Shown here: positions 1 through 9,418 of the stretch, piece after piece
How positions within the stretch are numbered: position 1 is the stretch's first letter
How the letters are laid out: each line of letters opens with the position of its first letter
Assembly (NCBI RefSeq): GCF_016909575.1
Contig: NZ_JAFBGA010000004.1
Coordinates: 310,001 to 374,000 of the forward strand
Direction: 5' to 3'
DNA: 64,000 nt
Source of the DNA: Streptomyces sp. HB132
GTDB taxonomy: Bacteria; Actinomycetota; Actinomycetes; Streptomycetales; Streptomycetaceae
Notes under the pieces: generated by a model
Told to the model about the DNA's origin: nothing
The model's input: only the letters and a program-made list of their open reading frames with translations
Database searches by the model: none
Translations under genes and position numbers: made by a program

Positions 1-4
1 GCGT

Positions 5-1015
5 ATGCCTGAGCCGTACGACGTGATCACCATGGGGCGGATCGGGGTGGACATCTACCCGCTGCAGACCGGCGTTCCACTGGCCCGGGTGGAGACCTTC
101 GGGAAGTTCCTCGGCGGCTCACCGTCCAACGTGGCGGTGGCCGCCGCCCGGCTGGGACGGCGCACGGCTGTGATCACGCGGACCGGTCAGGACGCCTTCG
201 GCGACTACCTCCACCAGGCGCTGGGGGAGTTCGGGGTGGACGACCGGTGGGTGAGCGCCGTGGCGGAGTACCCGACGCCGGTCACCTTCTGCGAGATCTT
301 CCCTCCCGACCACTTCCCGCTCTACTTCTACCGGCAGCCCAAGGCGCCCGACCTGGAGATCCACGGCGGGGAGCTCGACCTGGACGCGGTGCGGGCGGCC
401 CGCGTCTTCTGGATGACCGGCACCGGCCTGTGCGCCGAACCCAGTCGCACCGCGACCCTCACCGCACTCCGGGCCCGCGGCGCCGCACAGGCACCGGACC
501 GGTCCGGCCTCCCGCGCGTCACCGTCTTCGACCTCGACTGGCGCCCCATGTTCTGGGGCGAAGGCGACGACGGAGCCGCCCGCGCCCACTACCGCGAGGC
601 GCTCGCCCACGCCACGGTCGCCGTCGGCAACCTCGACGAGTGCGAGGTCGCCACGGGAGAGCGCGAACCCCACGCAGCCGCGCGTGCCCTGCTCGCCGCC
701 GGTCCCGAACTCGCCGTCGTCAAGCAGGGGCCGGCCGGCGTCCTCGCCGTCCACCGCGACGGGACCACCGCCGAGATCCCGCCCCTCCCCGTCGACGTCG
801 TCAACGGGCTGGGTGCCGGGGACGCCTTCGGCGGCGCCCTCTGCCACGGGCTCCTCGCCGGCTGGGACACCGCACGCGTCATGCGCTACGCCAACGCGGC
901 CGGGGCCATCGTCGCCTCCCGCCTCGCGTGTTCGTCCGCGATGCCGTACCCGCACGAGGTCGAACAGGCCCTCGTCGACGGCGTGGCCGGCGCAACCCCG
1001 GGCCCGACCCCGTGA
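5..1015 (+). CDS. iolC: 5-dehydro-2-deoxygluconokinase (inositol catabolism)
   Basis: PfkB/ribokinase-family sugar kinase of 336 residues. It phosphorylates 5-dehydro-2-deoxy-D-gluconate (DKG) in the cytosolic myo-inositol pathway. The N-terminal substrate motif (GGSPSNVAVAAARLG, about residues 38-52) and the C-terminal PfkB signature with the catalytic Asp (NGLGAGDAFGG, about 264-274) are both present, and the length is normal. The ATG is four bases inside the window, so its ribosome site and promoter are not visible. The stop overlaps the next GTG start (GTGA). Assignment as iolC rather than a generic PfkB kinase rests on the iolB, iolD and mmsA genes that follow. Confidence 0.93.
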   Translation: MPEPYDVITMGRIGVDIYPLQTGVPLARVETFGKFLGGSPSNVAVAAARLGRRTAVITRTGQDAFGDYLHQALGEFGVDDRWVSAVAEYPTPVTFCEIFPPDHFPLYFYRQPKAPDLEIHGGELDLDAVRAARVFWMTGTGLCAEPSRTATLTALRARGAAQAPDRSGLPRVTVFDLDWRPMFWGEGDDGAARAHYREALAHATVAVGNLDECEVATGEREPHAAARALLAAGPELAVVKQGPAGVLAVHRDGTTAEIPPLPVDVVNGLGAGDAFGGALCHGLLAGWDTARVMRYANAAGAIVASRLACSSAMPYPHEVEQALVDGVAGATPGPTP

Positions 1016-1902
1016 CCCCGCCCGCCGCGGCCGGCGTCGCCGACCTCGTCCGGCTCCGAGCCCACCGCCCCGAGGCCGTCGCCGAGGCGGCCGCAGCCCG
1101 CCGCAGGCGGCCCCTCGTCGGCCCCACCGGACGTCTGATGATCATCGCCGCGGACCACCCGGCCCGCGGCGCCCTCGCCGTCGGTGACGACGACCTGGCC
1201 ATGGCCGACCGTTTCGTCCTGCTCGAACGCCTCTGCACAGCCCTCTCCCGCCCCGGCGTCGACGGCGTGCTCGCGGGCGCCGACGTCCTGGAGGACCTGC
1301 TGCTCCTCGGCGCGCTGGAGGACAAGGTCGTCATGGGTTCCATGAACCGCGGCGGGCTCGCGGGAGCCGCCTTCGAACTCGACGACCGGTTCACCGGCCA
1401 CCGCCCGGTGGACCTCTCCCGGCAGGGCTTCGACGCGGGCAAGCTGCTGCTGCGGATCGACCACGGCGACCCCGGCTCCCTGGACACCCTGCACACCGCC
1501 GCCCGCACCGTGACCGCCATGGCCGCCCACCGGCTGCCCGTCTTCATCGAACCGTTCCTCTGCCGGCGCACCCCGGAGGGGATCCGCACCGACCTGGGGG
1601 CCGCCGCCGTCACCACCTCCATCGCCATCGCCTCGGGCCTGGGCGGCACGTCCGCGTACACCTGGCTCAAGGTCCCCGTGACCGACGATCCCGGCGACAT
1701 GGACCGGGTGATGCGTGCCTCGACCCTCCCCGCCGTCCTGCTCGGCGGTGAGGTCACGGGAGACCCGGACGCGACGTACGAGAAGTGGCGCGGCGCGCTG
1801 CGGCTCCCGACCGTCCGGGGGCTGGTGGTCGGGCGTTCGCTGCTCTACCCCGCCGACGGCGACGTGGCGGGCGCGGTCGACACGGCCGTAGGGCTCCTGT
1901 GA
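1012..1902 (+). CDS. Cgl0159 family (beta/alpha)8 aldolase-like protein
   Basis: Protein of 296 residues starting at a GTG that overlaps the iolC stop by four bases. It resembles the Cgl0159/DeoC-like aldolase family that sits in actinobacterial inositol operons. Visible landmarks are MIIAADHPARGALAVG (about 43-58), VVMGSMNRGGLAG (about 105-117), and a C-terminal VLLGGEVTGDP / VVGRSLLYP phosphate-binding-like barrel end. By position it probably does the IolJ job, cleaving the phosphorylated DKG made by IolC into dihydroxyacetone phosphate and malonate semialdehyde. The family is clear; the reaction is inferred from context. Confidence 0.85.
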   Translation: MTPPAAAGVADLVRLRAHRPEAVAEAAAARRRRPLVGPTGRLMIIAADHPARGALAVGDDDLAMADRFVLLERLCTALSRPGVDGVLAGADVLEDLLLLGALEDKVVMGSMNRGGLAGAAFELDDRFTGHRPVDLSRQGFDAGKLLLRIDHGDPGSLDTLHTAARTVTAMAAHRLPVFIEPFLCRRTPEGIRTDLGAAAVTTSIAIASGLGGTSAYTWLKVPVTDDPGDMDRVMRASTLPAVLLGGEVTGDPDATYEKWRGALRLPTVRGLVVGRSLLYPADGDVAGAVDTAVGLL

Positions 1903-1932
1903 ACGGGCGGGACGACGGGTAGGGATCGAGCC

Positions 1933-2817
1933 ATGACGACGAGCGACGAGCAGCAGCGGTACCACCTCAAGGCCGGTGAGGCCGCGCACGGCCCCTACGC
2001 CCTCGACATCGACCCGGAGCGGGCCGGGTGGGAGCGGTCGGGTCTGCGCGTCCTGGAGCTCGGGCCAGGAGGTGTTCATACCCTCGTAACCGGGGAAAGT
2101 GAATGGATCATCCTGCCGTTGTCCGGTGGCTGTACGGTGCAGGCAGCAGGTGAGATCTTCGAACTGCTGGGCAGGAAAGACGTGTTCAGCGCGGTGACCG
2201 ATTTCGCCTATGTCCCACGCGACACCACCGCCCAGATCGCCTCCGGCGCAGGAGGCCGCTTCGCCCTGGCAGGAGCGAAGTGCGAGCGACGACTCCCCGC
2301 TCGCTACGGCCCCGCGCCGGAGGTACCGGTCGAGATCCGCGGCGCCGGCACCTGCTCGCGCCAGGTGAACAACTTCGCCGCCGCCGACACCTTCGACTGC
2401 GACCGGCTCATCGCCGTCGAGGTGCTCACCCCCGGCGGCAACTGGTCCTCGTACCCGCCGCACAAGCACGACGAGCACCACCCCGGCACCGAGTCCGTGC
2501 TCGAGGAGATCTACTACTTCGAGGTCGAGGGCGACGGCCTCGGCTACCACCGGGTGTCGCCCTCCCGCGAGGGCGGAACGGACGTACTCGCGGAAGTCGC
2601 CACGGGGGACGCCGTCCTCATCCCCGACGGCTGGCACGGCCCGTCCATCGCCCCGCCCGGCCGCACCCTGTACTACCTGAACGTCATGGCCGGCCCGGGC
2701 GAGCAGCGCGAGTGGCTCATCCGTGACCACCCCGACCACCGCTGGATCCGCGACACATGGCCCGGGCAGCCCGCGGACCCACGACTCCCCTTCCACGGTC
2801 CGGAGGCCGCCCGGTGA
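1933..2817 (+). CDS. iolB: 5-deoxy-glucuronate isomerase
   Basis: Cupin-fold isomerase of 294 residues that converts 5-deoxy-glucuronate to DKG. A conserved metal-binding stretch is visible (SYPPHKHDEHHPGTESVLEEIYYF split around residues 173-197, with His and Glu ligands), followed by the second cupin strand GDAVLIPDGWHGPS (about 228-241). AGGGA lies seven bases before the ATG. It is in an operon with iolC and iolD, and its stop overlaps the iolD GTG (GTGA). Length matches the family. Confidence 0.95.
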   Translation: MTTSDEQQRYHLKAGEAAHGPYALDIDPERAGWERSGLRVLELGPGGVHTLVTGESEWIILPLSGGCTVQAAGEIFELLGRKDVFSAVTDFAYVPRDTTAQIASGAGGRFALAGAKCERRLPARYGPAPEVPVEIRGAGTCSRQVNNFAAADTFDCDRLIAVEVLTPGGNWSSYPPHKHDEHHPGTESVLEEIYYFEVEGDGLGYHRVSPSREGGTDVLAEVATGDAVLIPDGWHGPSIAPPGRTLYYLNVMAGPGEQREWLIRDHPDHRWIRDTWPGQPADPRLPFHGPEAAR

Positions 2818-4727
2818 CCACACCACGCCGCACCACCGACGAGGCCGCACCCACCCGCAGGCTCACCACGGCCCAGGCCCTCATCGCGTTCCTCGCCCGC
2901 CAGTACACCGAGCGCGACGGCCGCCGTCACCGTCTGATCAACGCCACCTGGGGCATCTTCGGCCACGGCAACGTCGCGGGCGTCGGGCAGGCGCTCGTCG
3001 AGGCGGGCCCCGCGATGCCGTACCTCCAGGGCCGCAGCGAACAGGCCATGGTGCACGCCGCCGTCGGGTACGCCCGCCAGTCGAACCGGCTCTCCGCCCA
3101 CGCGGTCACCACCTCCATCGGCCCCGGTGCCACCAACCTCGTCACCGGAGCCGCGCTGGCGACCGTCAACCACCTGCCCGTGCTGCTGCTGCCAGGAGAC
3201 ACCTTCGCGACCCGGCCCGCCGACCCGGTGCTCCAGCAGCTCGAAGTGCCGCACACGGGCGACGTGTCGGTCAACGACTGCCTGCGCCCCGTGTCCCGCT
3301 ACTTCGACCGGATCACCCGCCCCGAGGCGCTGATCCCGGCGGCCCTCCAGGCCATGCGCACCCTCGCCGACCCGGCGGACACCGGCGCCGTCACTCTCGC
3401 GCTGCCGCAGGACGTGCAGGCCGAGGCGTACGACTGGCCGGAGGAGTTCTTCGCGACGCGCGTCTGGAACGTACGCAGGCCGGGCCCCGACGCCCAGGAA
3501 CTCGACCAGGCCGTCCGCGCGGTGCGTGCGGCCCGACGGCCCCTGATCGTCGCCGGCGGCGGCGTCCACCACAGCGCCGCCGAGGAGGCCCTCGCCGCGT
3601 TCGCCGCCGCCACCCGCATCCCCGTCGCCTCCACCCAGGCCGGCAAGGGGTCCCTGCGCCACGACCACCCCGCCGACGTGGGCGGCATCGGCCACACCGG
3701 CACCGCCACCGCCGACGCGCTCGCCCGCGAGGCGGACCTGGTCATCGGAATCGGCACCCGTTACACCGACTTCACGACCGCCTCCGGCACCCTCTTCGCC
3801 GACCCGGCCGTCCGCTTCCTCAACCTCAACATCACCGGATTCGACGCCCACAAGCTCGCCGCCCTCCCCCTCGTCGCGGACGCCCGCACCGCGATCGAGG
3901 CGCTCGGCGAGGCCCTCGGAGCACGCGGGCACCGAGTCGACCCCGCCTACGAGAGCGCGTACACCGACGCCAAGGACCGCTGGGAGCGGCGCGTCGACGC
4001 GGCCTACGCCACCGCCGACCCGGACGCCCGCCCCACCCAGACCCAGGTCCTCGGGCTGCTGGACGAGCTGGTCACGGAGGACGACGTCCTGATCAACGCC
4101 GCCGGCTCCCTCCCCGGCGACCTCCACAAGCTGTGGCGGGCCCGCTCCCCCCGTCAGTACCACGTCGAATACGGCTACTCCTGCATGGGATACGAGATCC
4201 CCGCCGCCCTCGGGGTCCAGCTCGCGGCGCCGGACCGGCCCGTCTGGGCCCTCGTCGGCGACGGCACGTACCTGATGAACCCGACCGAGATCGTCACCGC
4301 CGTGCAGGAGGGCCTGCCCGTCAAGCTCGTCATCCTGCAGAACCACGGCTACGCGTCCATCGGCGGCCTCTCCGAGTCCGTCGGCGCCGAACGCTTCGGC
4401 ACCGCCTACCGGCACCGCACCGCCGAGGGCTCGTTCACCGGCCCCCCGCTGCCCGTCGACCTCGCCGCCAACGCGGCCTCGCTCGGCATGCGGGTGCTGC
4501 GTGCCGGGACGGTGGGCGAGCTGCGCCGCGCCCTGGCCGAGGCACGCGACGCGGACCGCCCTACTTGTGTCTACGTCGAGACCGAAACGGCAGACACAGT
4601 GTCGGGGCCCCCTGCGGCACAGGCGTGGTGGGATGTTCCCGTAGCCGAAACCGCGACCCGCCCGTCGGCGGTCGAGGCCAGGGAAGAGTACGACCGGCAG
4701 ACCGCAGCCCGACGCCGCCACCTGTGA
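2814..4727 (+). CDS. iolD: 3D-(3,5/4)-trihydroxycyclohexane-1,2-dione hydrolase
   Basis: Thiamine-diphosphate enzyme of 637 residues that hydrolyses THcHDO, the ring-opening step of inositol catabolism. Landmarks are the N-terminal pyrimidine domain with GRSEQAMVHAAVGYAR, the central domain (LIVAGGGVHHSAAEEAL), and the C-terminal ThDP/Mg site GDGTYLMNPTEIV...LQNHGY starting near residue 482. I chose the GTG at 2814 because it overlaps the iolB stop and begins just before the conserved N-terminus; an upstream in-frame extension to 2757 would run inside iolB. It is followed after 14 bases by mmsA. Confidence 0.95.
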   Translation: MTTPRRTTDEAAPTRRLTTAQALIAFLARQYTERDGRRHRLINATWGIFGHGNVAGVGQALVEAGPAMPYLQGRSEQAMVHAAVGYARQSNRLSAHAVTTSIGPGATNLVTGAALATVNHLPVLLLPGDTFATRPADPVLQQLEVPHTGDVSVNDCLRPVSRYFDRITRPEALIPAALQAMRTLADPADTGAVTLALPQDVQAEAYDWPEEFFATRVWNVRRPGPDAQELDQAVRAVRAARRPLIVAGGGVHHSAAEEALAAFAAATRIPVASTQAGKGSLRHDHPADVGGIGHTGTATADALAREADLVIGIGTRYTDFTTASGTLFADPAVRFLNLNITGFDAHKLAALPLVADARTAIEALGEALGARGHRVDPAYESAYTDAKDRWERRVDAAYATADPDARPTQTQVLGLLDELVTEDDVLINAAGSLPGDLHKLWRARSPRQYHVEYGYSCMGYEIPAALGVQLAAPDRPVWALVGDGTYLMNPTEIVTAVQEGLPVKLVILQNHGYASIGGLSESVGAERFGTAYRHRTAEGSFTGPPLPVDLAANAASLGMRVLRAGTVGELRRALAEARDADRPTCVYVETETADTVSGPPAAQAWWDVPVAETATRPSAVEAREEYDRQTAARRRHL

Positions 4728-4741
4728 AGGAGACACCCGTC

Positions 4742-6241
4742 ATGAAGACCGTCAACCACTGGATCGGTGGCAGGACCGTCGAGGGCACGTCGGGCAACCA
4801 CGGGCCGGTCACCGACCCGGCGACCGGCGCGGTCACGACCCGGGTGGCGCTCGCCTCCACCGAGGAGGTCGACGCCGCGGTCTCCGCCGCGAGGACGGCG
4901 TACGAGACGTGGGGCACCTCCTCGCTCTCCGCCCGCACCGCGGTCCTCTTCCGCTACCGCGCCCTGCTCGACGCCCACCGGGACGAGATCGCCGCGCTGA
5001 TCACCGCCGAACACGGCAAGGTGCACTCCGACGCGCTCGGCGAGGTCGCCCGCGGTCTGGAGATCGTGGAGCTGGCCTGCGGCATCACCACGCAGCTCAA
5101 GGGCGAGCTGTCGACCGAGGTCTCCAGCCGGGTCGACGTCTCCTCGATCCGGCAGCCGCTCGGCGTCGTCGCGGGCATCACACCGTTCAACTTCCCGGCC
5201 ATGGTGCCGATGTGGATGTTCCCGCTGGCCATCGCCTGCGGTAACACCTTCGTCCTGAAGCCCAGCGAGAAGGACCCGTCGGCCGCCAACCTGCTGGCCG
5301 AGCTGGCAGCGGAGGCGGGGCTGCCCGACGGCGTGCTGAACGTCCTGCACGGTGACAAGGTCGCCGTGGACGGACTCCTCGCCCACCCCGACGTCGCCGC
5401 CGTCTCCTTCGTCGGCTCCACCCCCGTCGCCCGCTACATCCACGCCACCGCCTCAGCCAACGGCAAGCGCGTCCAGGCACTCGGCGGGGCGAAGAACCAC
5501 ATGCTGGTGCTCCCGGACGCAGACCTGGACGCCGCGGCCGACGCCGCGGTCTCGGCCGCGTACGGCTCCGCCGGTGAGCGCTGCATGGCCATCTCGGCGG
5601 TCGTCGCGGTGAGTTCCGTCGCGGACGAGCTCGTCGCGAAGATCCGCGAGCGCGCCGAGAAGATCACGATCGGCCCCGGCACGGACCCCACGTCCGAGAT
5701 GGGCCCGCTGATCACCGCCGCCCACCGGGACAAGGTCGCCTCCTACGTCACCGGCGCCGCCGCGCAGGGCGCCGACGTCGTGCTCGACGGCACCGGCCAC
5801 ACGGTCGAGGGCTTCGAGGACGGCCACTGGATCGGCCTGTCCCTCCTGGACAACGTCTCCACCGACTCCGACGCCTACCGCGACGAGATCTTCGGCCCGG
5901 TCCTGTGTGTCCTTCGCGTAGACACGTACGAGGACGGCGTCGCCCTCATGAACGCCTCGCCCTTCGGCAACGGCACCGCGATCTTCACCCGCGACGGCGG
6001 CGCCGCCCGCCGTTTCCAGCTGGAGATCGAGGCCGGCATGGTCGGCGTCAACGTCCCGATCCCGGTGCCCGTGGGCTACCACTCCTTCGGCGGCTGGAAG
6101 GACTCCCTCTTCGGCGACCACCACATCTACGGCAACGACGGCGTGCACTTCTACACCCGCGGCAAGGTCGTCACCACCCGCTGGCCCGACCCCGCCGACG
6201 CCCCCGCGGGCGTGGACCTCGGCTTCCCCCGCAACCACTGA
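4742..6241 (+). CDS. mmsA: CoA-acylating methylmalonate-semialdehyde dehydrogenase
   Basis: Aldehyde dehydrogenase superfamily member of 499 residues. It oxidises malonate or methylmalonate semialdehyde to acetyl- or propionyl-CoA, the last step after the inositol aldolase. Typical MmsA features are GITPFNFPAMVPMWMFPLAI (about 144-163), LKPSEKDPS, the catalytic cysteine C281 in SAGERCMAIS, and the C-terminal PFGNGTAIFTRDGGAARRFQ. AAGGAGA at 4727-4733 sits ideally before the ATG; the long open frame upstream overlaps iolD and is not used. It is the last gene of the operon and a strong hairpin follows. Confidence 0.95.
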   Translation: MKTVNHWIGGRTVEGTSGNHGPVTDPATGAVTTRVALASTEEVDAAVSAARTAYETWGTSSLSARTAVLFRYRALLDAHRDEIAALITAEHGKVHSDALGEVARGLEIVELACGITTQLKGELSTEVSSRVDVSSIRQPLGVVAGITPFNFPAMVPMWMFPLAIACGNTFVLKPSEKDPSAANLLAELAAEAGLPDGVLNVLHGDKVAVDGLLAHPDVAAVSFVGSTPVARYIHATASANGKRVQALGGAKNHMLVLPDADLDAAADAAVSAAYGSAGERCMAISAVVAVSSVADELVAKIRERAEKITIGPGTDPTSEMGPLITAAHRDKVASYVTGAAAQGADVVLDGTGHTVEGFEDGHWIGLSLLDNVSTDSDAYRDEIFGPVLCVLRVDTYEDGVALMNASPFGNGTAIFTRDGGAARRFQLEIEAGMVGVNVPIPVPVGYHSFGGWKDSLFGDHHIYGNDGVHFYTRGKVVTTRWPDPADAPAGVDLGFPRNH

Positions 6242-6261
6242 GGTCTCTTCCGCCTCGCACA

Positions 6262-6294
6262 TGCGAACGGCCCACACAGGGTGGGCCGTTCGCA
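6262..6294. terminator. Perfect 14-bp hairpin between convergent genes
   Basis: Arms 6262-6275 and 6281-6294 are perfectly complementary (TGCGAACGGCCCAC and its reverse complement) around the 5-base loop ACAGG. It lies between the convergent ends of mmsA and the NlpC/P60 gene, so it can serve both strands. No long T tract follows, as is usual in Streptomyces. Confidence 0.85.
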
Positions 6295-6313
6295 CGCGCG
6301 GGGCGGAAACCGT

Positions 6314-7333
6314 TCAGCTGCCCAGCAGGGCCTTCCAGGTCTTCGGGCCGACCACCCCGTCCGCGACCAGCCCCTTCTTCTGCTGGAAGGCCCGGGCCGC
6401 CGAGTCGGTGAGCCCACCGAACTCGCCGTCGACCACGAGCGAGTGTCCACGCGCGTTCAGCGCGGTCTGGGCGGCGCGTACGGACGCGCCGGAGGAACCC
6501 TCCTGGACGGTCCTGACCAGTGCCGACCAGGTCAGCGGGCCCACCACCCCGTCCGCCACCAGACCCTTGGACTGCTGGAACGCCCTCACCCGGGAGTCGG
6601 TGACCGAACCGAAGACACCGTCGGCGGTGGTCGCGTGGCCGTGGCTGGTGAGCAGGTACTGCGCGGCCTTGACCCGGGCGCCGCTGCTGCCCTGCGAGAG
6701 CGTGGACCAGCCCGACGACGGCGGAGCGGGCGTGGTACCGCCGCCACCGAGCTTCACCGGACGGTACGGCTTGTACTCACTGTTCGCGCCGAGCCCGTAG
6801 GTCAGCACGCGGTGGTCCGTGCCGTGCCCGCCGCGCTGCTCGTACGCCTGGTAGGCGGTGCGGGCGGAACTCGTCCAGCCCGCGAATATCACGACGTGGC
6901 GGGTGACGTTGCTGCCGTCCGCGTCGATCAGCAGGTCGCCCGGCAGGAGCTGGCTCAGCTGGATCGGGGTCGTCACAGCCCGGTTGCCCGCCAGTTCGAC
7001 GGTGTTGGGGCCGGACTTCCACAGGCCGAGGGTCATCGAGACGTAGCCCGAGCAGTCCTGCCGGTACCCGTCCTTCCAGACCGATGTCTGGCTGTAGGGC
7101 ACCTGGGAGCCGTTGTCGGCGGTGAGCCAGGTCTTCGCGCGGCGCAGGACCTCGTCCCGGGTGAGGTCGGCCGTCTCGGCACCGGCCGAGGCGGACCGGG
7201 TCGCCGCGGTCTGTTCCGGCGCGGCCATGGCGCCGGACGGGAAGACCAGGAGACCGCCGGCCGTCAGGACACCGGCGACCGCCGTGGCCAGGGCCGTGCG
7301 TGCGGAACGATTCGATCGGGACAGGTGGGACAC
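6314..7333 (-). CDS. Secreted NlpC/P60-like cell-wall hydrolase with two peptidoglycan-binding domains
   Basis: Secreted protein of 339 residues. The signal peptide (RSARTALATAVAGVLTAGG then PSGAMAAPE, cleavage near residue 38) is followed by a papain-like NlpC/P60-type module: catalytic Cys94 in QDCSGYVS, a PGDLL strand near 131 and His146 in RHVVIFAG. Two PG_binding_1 repeats follow (about 206-268 and 275-338), each ending in FQQxKGLVADGVVGPxTW. The likely job is cleaving or remodelling peptidoglycan stem peptides outside the membrane. The start is GTG, with AGGAG six bases upstream. It is monocistronic and convergent with mmsA. Confidence 0.88.
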   Translation of the reverse strand: MSHLSRSNRSARTALATAVAGVLTAGGLLVFPSGAMAAPEQTAATRSASAGAETADLTRDEVLRRAKTWLTADNGSQVPYSQTSVWKDGYRQDCSGYVSMTLGLWKSGPNTVELAGNRAVTTPIQLSQLLPGDLLIDADGSNVTRHVVIFAGWTSSARTAYQAYEQRGGHGTDHRVLTYGLGANSEYKPYRPVKLGGGGTTPAPPSSGWSTLSQGSSGARVKAAQYLLTSHGHATTADGVFGSVTDSRVRAFQQSKGLVADGVVGPLTWSALVRTVQEGSSGASVRAAQTALNARGHSLVVDGEFGGLTDSAARAFQQKKGLVADGVVGPKTWKALLGS

Positions 7334-7675
7334 GGTGACTCCTGCGTGTGGGGGGTCATGTGGGACGGGCGGGCCGGTGTGCCGGCTCGGGCGTTCCGTG
7401 ACGGCCCGTCGGGTTCATGGTGCAGGGTGCGGGACAGCCGAACCACCGCCGCAGCCACACGTACACAAGTGGCAAGGGCGATTCAGTGGGCTTTGTGGCC
7501 GGAACGGTGCTTCGGTGCACCGCATCCGTTCAACTGCGCGCGCTGGTACGGATGTTGGCTTCTCGTCCGGTGGACGTACCCACGCTGAGGCGGTTCGGCG
7601 CCGTGCGCCGCCGGCGCACCGCCCCGGTCACCGGAACCGCCCGCGAGGCCGGCCGCTGGCTGCGAGACTGGCCGC
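7334..7675. other. Divergent intergenic region without a gene
   Basis: This 342-base gap separates the leftward NlpC/P60 gene from the rightward APH-family gene. I find no credible ORF. It holds nested inverted repeats near the APH start: an outer pair 7589-7596 with 7634-7641 (GGCGGTTC/GAACCGCC) and an inner pair 7603-7609 with 7613-7619 (GTGCGCC/GGCGCAC). They could form a leader hairpin. No confident promoter or known riboswitch was recognised. Confidence 0.5.
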
Positions 7676-8716
7676 ATGGTGCCGGCATCGCAGCTTCCGT
7701 TCTCCGAGGTCCTGAGAGCCCGACTGGGCCCGCCCGCACATCCCGCCGAGCTGGCGAGCAGCCCCCGCTCACGGGTCTGGCGCATCGAGCTCGACGGGCG
7801 GCCGGCCGTGCTCAAGCAGTTGGTGGCGGGTCCCGAGGCCGACGAGCGGTACGAGCGCGAGGTCGCCGCCCTGCGCATCGCCGGCCGGGCGCAGGGCGCC
7901 CCGGTGGTGCCCGCGCTCCTCGGTACCGACCCCGCCGAGCGGGTCCTCGTCCTCGAACACCTCGACGAGCGGCGGCCGTCCGCCGACTGGATCGTCGACT
8001 ACGCGGAGGCCCTCGCCAGGCTGCACGCCACCGCCCGCCCCGCCGACGCGGGCGCCCTGCCCCGCTGGCAGGGCCCGACCGCTTCCGACGTCACCTCCTT
8101 CCTCGCCCTGGCCGAGGCGCTCGGGGTGCCCGAACGGCCGGGGGTGCGCGACGAGCTCCACACGCTCGTGGACCGCCTCGGCCGGGCCGAAGGCTCCGCC
8201 CTCCTCCACGGCGACCCGTGCCCCGGCAACGACCTGCACACGGCGGACGGCGTCAGGTTCGTCGACTTCGAGCAGGCGTCCCTGGGCAGCGGCCTGATGG
8301 AACTCGCCTACCTGCGGATCGGGTTCCCGACCTGCTGGTGTGTCACCAGGGCGGAGGGACCCCTGCTGGAACGGGCGGAGGCCGCCTACCGCACGGCCTG
8401 GCACACCGGGACCGGGACCCCGCTCCCGGACGCCGGTCTCGCCGACGCCTGCGCGGGCTGGCTGATCCGGGGCGACGCACTGGTCCAGCGCGCCCAACGG
8501 GGCAGCGCCGACCATCTGGCCCGCATCCCGGGCGAGGACTGGAAATGGGGCACGGCCACCGCCCGCCAACGCCTCGTCCACCGGCTCACGGTGGTCGCCG
8601 GAACGACGACGGACGACGGGGAGCTGAGGCGGCTCCGGCTACTCGCGGCGGACCTGCGCCGTGCGCTCCTCGACCGCCTGCCGGCGGTCGGCCCGGTGCC
8701 GACGCGGCGCCCGTAG
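7676..8716 (+). CDS. Aminoglycoside phosphotransferase (APH) family protein
   Basis: Kinase-fold protein of 346 residues. It has the APH catalytic loop LLHGDPCPGND (Asp180, Asn185) and the metal Asp197 in VRFVDFEQASLG; Lys47 in PAVLKQLV is the likely ATP-contacting lysine. It probably phosphorylates a small hydroxylated metabolite, but these motifs do not identify the substrate and true antibiotic resistance is not implied. It is flanked by a DUF4291 gene on the same strand, with a 75-base gap. Confidence 0.82.
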   Translation: MVPASQLPFSEVLRARLGPPAHPAELASSPRSRVWRIELDGRPAVLKQLVAGPEADERYEREVAALRIAGRAQGAPVVPALLGTDPAERVLVLEHLDERRPSADWIVDYAEALARLHATARPADAGALPRWQGPTASDVTSFLALAEALGVPERPGVRDELHTLVDRLGRAEGSALLHGDPCPGNDLHTADGVRFVDFEQASLGSGLMELAYLRIGFPTCWCVTRAEGPLLERAEAAYRTAWHTGTGTPLPDAGLADACAGWLIRGDALVQRAQRGSADHLARIPGEDWKWGTATARQRLVHRLTVVAGTTTDDGELRRLRLLAADLRRALLDRLPAVGPVPTRRP

Positions 8717-8791
8717 GCCTCTCGTACGGCCGACGGCGCCCTGCCGGAAAACCCGTGGCAGCCAGCACGACACCCGGCCATCCTGGGGGCC

Positions 8792-9382
8792 ATGTCCACA
8801 CCGCAACACGAGATCCGCGCCCGGCACACAGCCACCACGGTCACCGTCTACCAGGCGTACTCGCCGTCCATCGGACTGCCCACCGCCCGTGACGGGCGTT
8901 TCCCGGACACCTGGAAGCGCGACCGCATGACGTGGATCAAACCGAGCTTCCTGTGGATGATGTACCGCTGCGGCTGGGGCACGAAGGAGGGCCAGGAGAC
9001 CGTGCTCGCCGTCGAGATCACCCGCGAGGGCTTCGCATGGGCCCTGGAGCACGCCGAACTCTCCCACTACGTCCGGGGCGTGCACCCCGACCGGGCCACC
9101 TGGCAGCGCGATCTGCGCCGCAGCCCCACCCGTGTCCAGTGGGACCCGGAACGCGACCTCCACCTGAACACGCTGCCGCACCGCTCCCTCCAGCTCGGAC
9201 TGAGCGGCGAGGCCGCACGGCGTTACGCGGACGAGTGGCTGGTCTCCGTCACCGACGTCACGCCCCTCGCCCACGAGATCCACGCACTCGTCAGGGCGGG
9301 CGAGACGGACAGGGCATCCGCCCTCCTGCCTGCCGAGGAGCCACTCACGGGCCTCGCCGCTCCGGTGCCGGCCGGCCGCTGA
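8792..9382 (+). CDS. DUF4291 domain-containing protein
   Basis: Protein of 196 residues that covers the whole DUF4291 domain. Recognisable blocks are VTVYQAYSPSIGLP, RMTWIKPSFLWMMYRCGWGT, VLAVEITREGFAWAL and NTLPHRSLQLGLSGEA. No biochemical function is established for the family. There are no signal peptide or membrane segments, so it should be cytoplasmic. It follows the APH-family gene on the same strand and could share its transcript. Confidence 0.88.
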   Translation: MSTPQHEIRARHTATTVTVYQAYSPSIGLPTARDGRFPDTWKRDRMTWIKPSFLWMMYRCGWGTKEGQETVLAVEITREGFAWALEHAELSHYVRGVHPDRATWQRDLRRSPTRVQWDPERDLHLNTLPHRSLQLGLSGEAARRYADEWLVSVTDVTPLAHEIHALVRAGETDRASALLPAEEPLTGLAAPVPAGR

Positions 9383-9418
9383 GGGCCGGCACGTCCCGGT
9401 GCGAGCCCTGCGGACCCC

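Noticed and set aside
886..4736. Very long minus-strand open frames (654 and 687 codons) across the inositol genes
   Set aside because: They are antisense to iol genes with clear family matches. Their Gly/Arg/Val-rich translations fit no protein family; high GC keeps stops rare.
7334..7500. Possible c-di-AMP (ydaO-type) riboswitch upstream of the NlpC/P60 gene
   Set aside because: Such leaders are common before cell-wall hydrolases in Streptomyces, but I could not recognise the conserved core here.
7676..8716. APH-family gene as an antibiotic-resistance determinant
   Set aside because: The APH fold is shared by many metabolic kinases; nothing specific to aminoglycoside enzymes or a mobile element is seen.
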